Shown here one piece after another: positions 37,393-46,909 of a DNA stretch of 64,000 nucleotides (the stretch's first letter is position 1; every line of letters begins with the position of its first letter). The stretch covers positions 64,501 through 128,500 of the forward strand of contig BLAL01000262.1 of the NCBI GenBank assembly GCA_015698045.1. Reading direction: 5' to 3'. The DNA is from Rhizophagus clarus (taxonomy: Eukaryota > Glomeromycota > Glomeromycetes > Glomerales > Glomeraceae). The notes beneath the pieces were generated by a model, which did no database searches, was not told the origin of the DNA, and was given only the letters and a program-made list of their open reading frames with translations. A program made the translations under genes and the position numbers.

Positions 37393-39838
37393 ATGGGTTT
37401 GCAAATAGCCAAATGTTGTTGCTGCATTCCGTTGAAAGCTGGTGTTATAATAATATCTTTGTTATGGCTTGTAATTTTTCATTTTTTTTTTTCTGTTAGA
37501 TTTAATAATAATGGATTTTATTTTTAAATTTTTTTTTTTTTTACATCGTTAAAAGCTTGGAGGTTTATTCTACACTGTTTTTGGGGCTGCAAGCATTAAA
37601 TTATCTGAACAGGACATTAAGATATATGGACAGGAACCACAATTTTGTAAGTTCTTTTATTTTAATTCACACGGAACTATTTTTTAAAACAAAAATATTA
37701 TTCAAATTGTTATCAGCATCGACGCAATACTCTACTGTTGTTACATTTGCTATCATTATGGTTGTCGTTTATGCATTCATTGCACTTGGAGCAGCATTCG
37801 GGTTGTATGCTGCAATTTTTTCGGTATGTGATAGAAAATGTTGAAATATATATATATATATATATATATTTTTTGGGGACAAAATTATATTAAAAATTTT
37901 AAAATTTTATAAATTTTATATAGAAAAAGTATAAAATGTTGAAAATTTACTCTACGATTGGTTATATCATTGCGGGAATTCAAGTTTTATTTAGCATAGC
38001 ATCCATTATTAGAACAATAATCTCAAAAAGTATATGTGAAAATTATCCAGCAGAAGGATTATATATTAATTGTAATCAATTATATACTTTTTATTTACCA
38101 TTCTACATTATTTTTGGAATTTTTATAATTCTTTTATCGGTACGTACTAATTTGATTTTTTTTTTTTCTCTTTTTTTTTGAGAAAAAAAAATTATTTTTA
38201 TGAACTAAAAAAAAAATTAATATACTCTTTTTATTATAATATTAGGTGTATTTTTCTTTGGTAATTTCAGCTTATGCACGTAGAAGAAAAGCAAAAGAAG
38301 AAACTGTTACTTATTTAAATGGATCATCCGGCCAAACCAACCATAATTTAGTATTAGATTTATCCGGTCAAACTAATCATAATTTAGTACATTAATCGTA
38401 AATTAAAAAAGATAAATTTTGTATTTTCTGTATATTTCTACGTTATCATTATAATAGAGATAGTGCGAAATCATATTGTTTTAAAACCAAGATTATTATT
38501 ATTATTATTATTATTATTTTTGGATAATTAAAATTGTAATTTGCTTTAGACTTTAGTATTGGTAATGAGATCAATACGTGCATGAGGCCAACTTTTTGTA
38601 AAGGACACAGCCACTCAGTCTCCCGTTAATGATCATTATTAAAGCTGAACCAAAAAAAAAGAGAATAAATAAAACGAACCATATTTTCATGTTATTTAAT
38701 ATACAGTAATAATTTATACGTTGCGAAAGAAAAATAAAAATAGAAAAAATAAGTGGCAGGAATTAATTATTGAGAAGACCATATATTATTCACGAAAATC
38801 AATCAAAGCTCCTCCACACGTTTATTGATATCTATCACAAAAGTAACGATATTAATATTTCTATCTCGATTTCTTAAGTAGTGTACTGTACATCGATGGT
38901 ACAACGTTTGCCAACTCGACCAAATTGACGATAAACTATTCGTCTCGAGTTCCTTCTTCAAAATGACCCAAATTAAAAATTAGCATAAACTTTTAATGAA
39001 CACGAAAAATGATGGTCACTACTCTTATATCAACGACCAACCAAAAAGAATAAAACCATGAATCTTGGAAATTTATATTATATCAAAGGTGACCATATCT
39101 ACACAATTAAAAATATAAAAATGACTGTCATGTCTCCATATTTTACAATAAAGAAAAAATCATTCACAATACAATTTACGATTATTCTATAAAACAAGCT
39201 AACGAAATTATAGCCCTGCCTATAAAAATGTACAAACAATACCTTAACTTCCGAGTCTCGACACCTGCTGATATGGTCAATTGCTTACATCAAAATCAGC
39301 TTAAAGCACAATCCAGTATACTTCACTGCTCTTTTAATACCCTGATCCTCAGAACTAAAGATCTCATGATTAAAGATATAGAACCGCTCAAGAAGAAAAG
39401 ATTTATGATCAATCACCTTCATCAGACAGTGCTTACCTACTCATATGGAAATAAATTCAAAGAAAAACGTAATCTTTAAAGGTGTTGGTTTACACGCTTA
39501 GAATCAAATTCCACGCTCAGCAACTGCAACTTTGTAATTCATTGAATATACCTGGACTTTATTGCTGTTAATTTTCTGAAGTACAATAATCTCGTACAGC
39601 CAGTCTATTTCCTATCCCACGAACATGCAATTGTAACAATTCATTACTTACGGCAAGCAAATAATATCACGTGACTCCGACAAACATTTCTATCACATAT
39701 ACTGTAGACAACACTTTATCATAGTTGGCTTATCCGCAAATAATACGTCTCAATCATAATTAGAACATGCTTTAATCCCATGTACTGTTTGCAATTTGAA
39801 CTCTCGTACTATCCACATGATTAAAGATATAAATGTGC
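36925..39838 (+). repeat. segmental duplication, copy 1
   Basis: Homologous to 42200-46033: both start with ATTACTATTGCATCGTTGAG, include the spliced family gene (F or G), a shared 3' block (CAACTTTTTGTAAAGG) and a decayed LINE segment, and end near TTAAAGATATAAAT. Copy 2 is longer mainly because of later insertions. Confidence 0.85.
37393..38395 (+). CDS. four-helix (tetraspan-like) membrane protein, gene F
   Basis: Five exons, 37393-37470, 37556-37646, 37717-37823, 37924-38139 and 38246-38395, phases 0,1,0,0, give 213 residues; function unknown. N-terminus MGLQIAKCCCCIPLKAGV carries the full Cys cluster. Exon 2 is longer than in other members (91 against 64-70 bases). Helix 2 ends GAAFGLYA, the exon 4 block is MLKIYSTIGYIIAGI, and the loop has paired Cys (ICE...NCN). 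Exon 5 gives VYFSLVISAYARRRK and then a hydrophilic tail with two copies of a QTNHNLV-xDLSG unit (38333-38392). It is the sister of gene G through a segmental duplication. The exon 1 donor is GTAATT. Confidence 0.83.
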
Positions 39839-40620
39839 ATCATTTTCAAACCTTCGAAAAAAAACCACAACTCCTTTGCTAGAATACACTGAGTAACATA
39901 CAGAACCGTTTTATGTGACTATTAAACCTTTATTTAGCTATAGCCATTTAGCGTATAATCTCTTTTTATTACTTTGTAATCTCATCACTTATAGGAACAA
40001 CTACAACTACGTATAATGCACTATTAATTTGTTTCTCTTTCATAAAAATCTACTGTAATTAAAGAATATTATTATCTTTTTCAAGAATTTCTACTTTTAT
40101 TTTTATATGGTTCGGTAAAGGAATTAGGTACACGTAGATGTCGAATGGGTTTCTGATGGTATCAAGTCGCCCAAACTTACATTGATAGATGGTGGACCAA
40201 CATTATTTTCCCATATTCACCAAAATCTGAAGCATTTATATCATTACACTACTCACAGTGCTGCACAATGAAACTATAAAAATATTCTCCGATTCCTCTA
40301 ATTTTTGCAGCTAATCGATTATACATTTAAATCTAGAAATCTTATCGTATACGCAAAATGAGGGTCGAAAGTAATGACATATTTACTGACCAATTGGCTA
40401 ACGAAGGGTGCAACAACACTGATTTTCCATTCAATCTTTAAGTTACACCTGAAACAACTTATCCGTAGTTTGTTTGGGCTAATACCCAAATCAAGCAAGA
40501 AATTTCATGATAAAATATTGTTGTAAAGTAGATATAAAATTGTTATTAATGAATCTGAAGTATCATATGAGAAAATATTAGCAAACAAAAAATTTTCAAA
40601 TTGGTTCCGTGTTTGTTAAG
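38790..40620 (+). mobile_element. decayed LINE (non-LTR) ORF2: reverse transcriptase to RNase H, copy 1
   Basis: On the plus strand, broken frames give the end of a reverse transcriptase palm (a YxDD-like IDGTTFANSTKLT at about 38894, last Asp changed), the C-terminal RT/connector region (about 39220-39830), and then RNase H-like blocks: WVSDGIKSPKLTLIDGG (about 40147), LLTVLHNETIKIFSDSSNF (about 40245) and VESNDIFTDQLANEG (about 40367). Many stops and frameshifts; no intact product. The first 1 kb is shared with copy 2 at 44785-46033, and the RNase H part is only here. Assignment rests on motif recognition by eye. Confidence 0.6.
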
Positions 40621-42128
40621 TGTATCAAATGTTAATAACTGACTAATGACAGGGACCGTTAGAAGGTCCGGAGCGGGCTTTATGCTTTGAATCTCTTACA
40701 TTTTTTAGTATAATTAACTGGTATATTAAAACATATATCATATTAATGTTAAATTTTTTGGTTTAAGTTGCGTTGATAGATATGCTATGGATACATTGAA
40801 ATGAATTATATTTTTATATAGAAATGTGCAGTGAATCATGCAAAGGATTCTTACCAGCAATATCTACACTTAATGAGAAAAGATTTTTTTAATATAGACC
40901 TAAATTAGGAATAGAAGTGAATGCTCAATAAACAACCAGTCAAATCATCGAAACATTTAAATTATACAGTCGTATGTATGTCAGAGTACAGAAAAAACTG
41001 AAATATTCTACTTATAAACATTGCATAGAATAAAGTCTACTAAACATGCAGATCAATATTGAACGTAAAATGTCCTCCACTCCGCTTCGGATAAGTTTAT
41101 GTGAAGGTCATGAAGTAATATGCAGTTGGTATCTTTTTAGATTTACAGTCTCAGTCGTATATACAATATCTGAAGTGAGTTAGATAGTGAAAACCTAATT
41201 AATTTTATCGATATTAGAACATCTAAAGGTTGTAGTATAATTATTGCGTTACATTTCAACCTACGTGATCCTTATTTAGTTATATCACTGAGCGTGGTTG
41301 TTGAAAATGATTCCTGAATGGTTCAGGTCGTTTTTGTCATTTGAAACCAAATTTATAATGCTAGCTAGAATTACAAATATAAAATAATGTATGAATAATT
41401 TTGGTCAGAATTATGATGTAATTTGACTTTGTCATTGTATTGAAATGACTAATGACATTTGTATCATTGATTCTTCACAATTTCATTCCGTTACAGTTAG
41501 CGTATTTTTTAATCAGAAAAAAATGTTCTTCCTAAAATTCTTCAAGTGACATAATAAGGGAGCTCGTCAGTAGAAAAGGGGGAAATCTCTTTTTTGGTCA
41601 AAATTTAGATAAATGAACTATTTTATTGATCTTGGTAATCTAAACATTAGCTTAATAACTAAAATTAGTAAAAAAAAAAGTGATTTCCCCCTTTTCTACT
41701 GACGAACTCCCAGTCATTATATGAAAAATACGCGTCAATCAACAAAATAATCTAAGTAAACGTAGTTCAAATGATAGTACACTGTCAGCGCATCATAATC
41801 CACCCACAGATGCTTCCGCCCATATTGTAATGTAATTTCCTACATGCTAGCCTCCCGGTATCACCATTGTAATGAACGGAATAATTTATTTTAAAATATT
41901 AATAAAAAGCGTAATAATTTATTAAAAAACATTTAACTTAATTGAAAATATTAATAAAAAATGGAATAATTTATTAAAAAAAAAATAATAACTTAATTAA
42001 AAGATATTAACAAAATGCATAATAATTTATTAATTTATTAATTATTAAAAAATATTAATAAAAAATATAATAATTTAGTAATTGTTCAAAGCGTAAGAAA
42101 TTTTAGGACCAGGTGTAACATATTGACT
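40621..42128. other. intergenic, no supported gene
   Basis: AT-rich, with one clean inverted-repeat element (41558-41711), a GGCC/AATT-type scrap near 41350-41420, and short direct repeats of AATAATTTATTAA near 41880-42060. No coding signal. Confidence 0.5.
41558..41711. mobile_element. small inverted-repeat element (MITE-like), 154 bases
   Basis: Terminal repeats of 30 bases match at all but one position: left GGGAGCTCGTCAGTAGAAAA continuing GGGGGAAATC, right its reverse complement with one change. The inside is AT-rich and non-coding. I see no clear target site duplication, so it could also be a structured non-transposon repeat. Confidence 0.7.
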
Positions 42129-42527
42129 TTACATATCTGATGTATTTACTCGCTTCAGATGCATCAACGGATACCTGTTCCCTAGTTTATCAGGATGTTT
42201 ATTACTATTGCATCGTTGAGTTGAAGTATCGTTATTTTACATACCTATTCTTAACGTGTTTTCGATCGTTTCTGTGATATATCTGATATTGTGTTCTATC
42301 AACGCATGTGTGTAATGACTTTCTGAGCTGGTAGAACGTTCTGATGACATTCTTTGATCGACATTTGCAAGATAAGTAAGATCATCACCAATCAAAAAAT
42401 GCTTGGGGGACGATCCCATTTTTGGCAATTGCCCAGACTGTAATGATGTCATGTCATTTTTCAATGATTCATATAATAAGTTAGCGAGAATTGGTGGCGC
42501 TAGTTCCTTTACTCGAGTGGAAAGAGT
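42129..42527 (-). pseudogene. 3' fragment of a spliced gene, unrecognised
   Basis: Minus-strand exon 42245-42527 (94 codons plus one base; starts after an acceptor-like GAAAG, ends at GTATGT) joins across a 63-base intron to 42129-42181, which ends in a stop; the frame is kept (phase 1). The product piece includes LYESLKNDMTSLQSGQLPKM and HYTHALIEHNIRYITETIE. No start codon or 5' exon is evident: the promoter of gene G follows upstream. The copy in segmental duplication 1 is much more decayed. Probably the tail of a gene cut by the duplication; family unknown. Confidence 0.4.
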
Positions 42528-42768
42528 CTTTCATTGTCAGAATACCTAAAGTTCGGAGTAATCTCCGTAACCGATCGATTAAGCCAATCAGGTGCAGGTA
42601 TGAACGGTCACGTAATACGTTTCGTCTGATGACATGTTTCTTTATTGCTCCAAGTTTAGATGTTCATTTCGATTATATGGATATACACATATATATAGTA
42701 TGTATAGGAATACATAAAAATAAGAAAAAGATATTTCCTCTAATTGATACACTTCAATTAAAAAAACA

Positions 42769-43837
42769 ATGGGTTTGCAAATAGCCAAATGTTGTTTCTG
42801 CATTCCTTTGAAAGCTGGTGTCATAATAATATCGTTGTTATGGCTTGTAAAATTTCCACCTTTTTTTTCTGTCAGATTTAATAATAATTGGATTTTATTT
42901 TAAAATTATTCTTTTTTTTTTTACATCGTTATATATATATATATGTTAAAAGCTTGGAGGTTTATCCTTCGCTGTTTTATTGGTCACGAACATTAGGATA
43001 AATAGACAGGAAGCACAAATTGGTAAGTTCCTTTATTTTAATTCGCTCAGAACTATTTTTTTAAAACAAAAATATTCTGAAATTATTATTAGCACCGGAG
43101 GATTACTCTGATGTTGTTACATTTGCTATCAGTATGGTTGTCATTTATGCATTCATTTCACTCGGAGCAGCATTCGGGTTGTATGCTGTAATTTTTTCGG
43201 TATGTAATAGAAAATGTTGAAATTTTTTTTTTTTTTTTTTTTTTTTTGAGATAAAATTATGTTAAAAATTTATAAATTTTATTTAGAAAAAGTATAAAAT
43301 GTTGAAATTTTACTCTACGATTGGTTATATCATTACGGGAATTCAAGTTTTATTTAGCATAACATCCATTATTTATTTAATAATTTTTAAAAAAATATGT
43401 GAAAATTATTCAAAAGGATCGTCTACTTGTAATCAATTATATTTTTTTAATTTACTACTATCATTATCCGTTATTTATGGAATTTGTATGATTCTTTTAT
43501 CGGTACGTATTAATTTGATTTTTTCTCTTTTTTGAGAAAAAAAAAATTATTTTTACAAACTAAAAAAAGTAATATATTCTTTTTATTGTAATATTAGGTG
43601 TATTTTTCTTTGGTAATTTCAGCTTATGCACGTAGAAGAAAGTCAATAGAAGAAGAAGCTGCTACTTATTTAAATGGATCATCCAGCCAAACCAATCATA
43701 ATTTAGTAGTAGATTTGTCCGATCAAACTAACCATAATTTAGTAGTAGACTTATCCGATCAAATTAATCATAATTTAGCAGTAGATTTATCCGGCCAAAC
43801 TTTATCCAGTCAAACTAACCATAATTTAGTACAGTAG
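42769..43837 (+). CDS. four-helix (tetraspan-like) membrane protein, gene G
   Basis: Five exons, 42769-42846, 42953-43022, 43093-43199, 43287-43502 and 43598-43837, phases 0,1,0,0, give 236 residues; function unknown. Duplicate of gene F. N-terminus MGLQIAKCCFCIPLKAGV has one Cys of the cluster changed to Phe. Exon 2 is 21 bases shorter than in F (in frame), changing the first loop. Helix 2, the exon 4 block (MLKFYSTIGYIITGI), the paired loop Cys (ICE...TCN) and the VYFSLVISAYARRRK juxtamembrane segment are kept. The tail has expanded to about four QTNHNLVVDLSD-like units. The exon 1 donor is GTAAAA, weaker than in other members. Confidence 0.82.
43688..43834 (+). repeat. 36-base coding repeat in gene G tail
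   Basis: About four units encoding QTNHNLVVDLSD and variants, the last one interrupted. Gene F has two units at 38333-38392. Copy number differs between the duplicates while the frame is kept. Confidence 0.85.
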
Positions 43838-44784
43838 TCGTAAATTAAAAAAGATAAATTGGTATTTTCTGTATATTTGTTATAATGGGGAGATAGTGCG
43901 TAAAGCAATTATCACATGCTATATCGTATTTTTTTGTATTTCGAAACGAATTATAGAAATAAAAAAACATATTGTTTAAAAAGATTATTTCTTTTTTGGA
44001 TAATCAAAATTGTAATTTGCTTTAGTATCTTGTCGTTATGTTTATTTTTCACGGATGTCATAAAAATATTAGGACTTGTGGCTGATTTGTCAATAAGAAC
44101 AGTGCAATTCATAATATGTAGGCAACTGAATACAATCTAATTTTTCTGGAATTTTGATTCAACTAGCTTACTAGCATAAGACGAATGGAGTACATGAGGG
44201 TCAACTTTTTGTAAAGGTCACAGTCACTCAGTCTCATGCTAATGATCATTAACAAAAGAACTTAAACCTGAACCAAAAAAAAAGAGAGAAAAAAATACAA
44301 CGAACCATATTTTCATGTTATCTAATATACACGTTGCGAAATGAAAGTTAAATAGAAAAAATAAATAATGTGAACTTTGCCAAATTTGTATAACCAAAAA
44401 TCATGATTTCAACCATTACGTTATTGAGGGGAGATGACCAGAATTAGACAATTTAACGTTTTTTGGACATTTGTCCAAAACCTATCCAAACTTATCCAAA
44501 ACGAACAGATCACATGACTAAATATTTAATTTAGGCCAGAATTACGCCTGATTTTGGCCTAATTTTGGTCAATACTTAAGCATTTTCATATAATTAATTA
44601 AAATCAAAGCACTTTTTTTATTTTACATTAATTTCTTGTCCATCTAATTCATTAAATATTTACTTCTAATATATTTACTTTTTTTTTTTTTTAGTTTGAT
44701 AAAAATTAGAATTTTTGAATAGTTTTAGACTGTCCAAAACTGTCCAACTAAAAAACCTCCAATAAACCATCATTGGAGAGGACC

Positions 44785-46033
44785 ATATTATTCACGAGAA
44801 TCAATCAAAGCTCTAATAACACCAAGGGCACCCAGAAAAATTCTTCCATCACGTGATCATATAAAAATTTTGTCACATCCGTGTCACACCTCAGTCCACT
44901 CTTCCATTATTCTGAGGGACAGTTTTTTCACGCCCGGTAAAAACATAGTTGTCACACCACCACTATTTGTCACAGGAGTATCAGGCACTATCACATGTCA
45001 GTGCATAACTCCGCATAACGTCGGCCAAAAATCACGTGATGTAAGAATTTTTCTGGGTGCTGTTGGGATAGTTCAAAGCTCTTCTTCCACACGTTTATCG
45101 ATAAAATCATTAACATCGATCACAAAAGTGACGATATTACTATATTTATCTCGATTTCCTTAGTAGGGTATCTCGATGATACAACGTTTGTCAACTCGAC
45201 CAAATTAATGACAAATTATCCGTCACGACAGAATTCTTTCTTCAAATTCCTTTTTCAAAATGGCCCAAATTAAAATTAACCATTTAAACTTTCAATGAAC
45301 ACGAAAAATGGTGGTCACTACTCTCATACCAACGACCAAAAGAATAAAACCATCAAGGTAGAAAGAATCTGGGAAATTTATATTATAAATGTCAAAAGTA
45401 ACCATATCAACACAATCAAAAAATGAAAGCGACTGTCATATCTCTATATTTTAGGATAAAAAAAAAATCATTCACAATGCAATTTAAGATTATTCTATAA
45501 AAACAAGATAACAAAACATTCAAAATCAGCTTAAAGCACAATCCAGTATTAACTACACTGCTCTTTTAATACCCTGATTTTCAGAACTAAAGATCTCACG
45601 ATCAAAGTTATAGAACCACCTAAAAGAAAAGATATATTTTCATAGATTATTAACTTCGTCAGTCAGTGCTTACCTATTCACATGGAAATAAATTCAAAGA
45701 AAAACGTAATCTTTAAAGGTATTGGTTTACACACATAGAATCAAATTTTACGCGCAAAAACTTTGTAATTCATTGAATACTATACCTGGACTTCATTGCT
45801 GTTAATTTTCTAAAGTACAATCTCATACAACCAGTTTATCTCCTATCCCACGAACACGAGTGGCTTTGCAATTGGAACAATTCATTACTTACGGCAAATA
45901 ATATCATGTGACTTAACGTCAAATAGTTGACATATTACAAATAATATATCTCAATCATAATTACATGCTTTAATCCCATGTTTTGTTTGCAATTTGAACT
46001 CTCGTAATATCCGCATGATTAAAGATATAAATC
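44785..46033 (+). mobile_element. decayed LINE (non-LTR) reverse transcriptase, copy 2
   Basis: Plus-strand reading gives VGYLDDTTFVNSTKLMTNYP at about 45163; the YLDD (45169-45180) is the reverse transcriptase catalytic box, intact here. Frameshifts and stops follow. Downstream 45500-46033 matches 39280-39838 of copy 1. A MITE (44815-45073) interrupts the upstream part. Confidence 0.65.
44815..45073. mobile_element. MITE with 9-base target duplication, 259 bases
   Basis: Flanked by the direct repeat CAAAGCTCT at 44806-44814 and 45074-45082. Terminal inverted repeats of about 43 bases share the core CACCCAGAAAAATTCTT and ATCACGTGAT. The paralogous site in duplication copy 1 (about 38800) lacks the insert, which proves insertion. 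A 9-base duplication is typical of Mutator-like elements. The open frame that crosses it is spurious. Confidence 0.88.
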
Positions 46034-46318
46034 ACTTTCAAATGTTAAAATTGATCGATCAATTATAAAGAAAAATCTGTCATTTATTATATTAACTACT
46101 TTTTAATTTTACAAATAATTTATAAAAGAAAAATCTATCATATATTATGTAAAAAGTGATTTTATAATTATTGCGTAAAGAAAAATTATGTAAGCCTTAA
46201 ATTTTAATTCATTTATAAAGAAAAATTTGTCATGAATTATTATATATAATATTAATTATTTCTCAACATAACTATTAGCATATTTATAAAAACTAAATAT
46301 AATAAAGTTTGAATATGT

Positions 46319-46408
46319 GAGTTGTTTGCTAGGAAAATGAGAATCTGAGACATTTTTTAAATTTTAGTTAAAAAATTCTCATAACTTCATTTTCCTAGCA
46401 AACAACCC
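46319..46408. mobile_element. very short inverted-repeat element, about 88 bases
   Basis: Perfect 20-base arms GTTGTTTGCTAGGAAAATGA at 46321-46340 and its reverse complement ending at about 46406, with an AT-rich centre that also pairs in part. No clear target duplication. Confidence 0.7.
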
Positions 46409-46674
46409 ATTTAATATAAATCAAAGTGACGATCGCTTAGTCCTTCTGTTGTTGTTGCCGAGTTCAATAACTAATTTCTTTGATTTAGCTAAAACGTTAT
46501 TAGAGTTCCATAAATATTTTTATTCAAGTAATAAATGACCGAACAAGCATAACAATTGCCTCTTGAACTAATTGGGCTTTGACATTATAAAAAGTATATT
46601 CAATTAAGTTTATAATAAAGATAAATTTTAGATTAAAAGATGCGTTTAAAAGAAATTGGTATTTTATGATCGTT

Positions 46675-46909
46675 CAAGAATCTTGACATATGCGTGTAGA
46701 ATACACGCAAGAATCTTGACATATGTGCGTAGGATTTCTAAAATTTAAATTGTCTTACACGTGCAAGAATCTTGACATATGCGTGTAGAATACACGCAAG
46801 AATCTTGACATGTGCGCGTAGAATTTCTAAAATTATATTATCTACGCGCACAAGAATCTTGACATATGCGTGTAGAATACACGCAAGAATCTTGGCTTAT
46901 GCACGTATG
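46675..46909. repeat. compound tandem repeat with embedded hairpins
   Basis: The 14-mer CAAGAATCTTGACA recurs five times, with a sixth diverged copy. Copies alternate in a higher-order unit of about 86-88 bases: a 33-base unit with the hairpin GCGTGTA-GAA-TACACGC, then a longer one ending in a second inverted pair (TGCGCGTAGA ... TCTACGCGCA). CAAGAATCTTG is itself nearly palindromic. Confidence 0.85.

Larger units (their letters stand above)
42200..46033 (+). repeat. segmental duplication, copy 2
   Basis: Partner of 36925-39838. It carries gene G, a longer coding repeat in that gene, and two extra insertions relative to copy 1: about 44430-44779 (boundaries approximate) and the MITE at 44815-45073. 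Confidence 0.85.

Noticed and set aside
44870..45163. 97-codon plus-strand open frame
   Set aside because: It runs from inside the MITE into the LINE remnant; the composition is that of the repeat, and the duplicate locus without the insert has no such frame.
46675..46909. Possible CRISPR array
   Set aside because: Repeats are near-contiguous with similar 'spacers', no cas genes are present, and the genome is eukaryotic; it is a compound tandem repeat.
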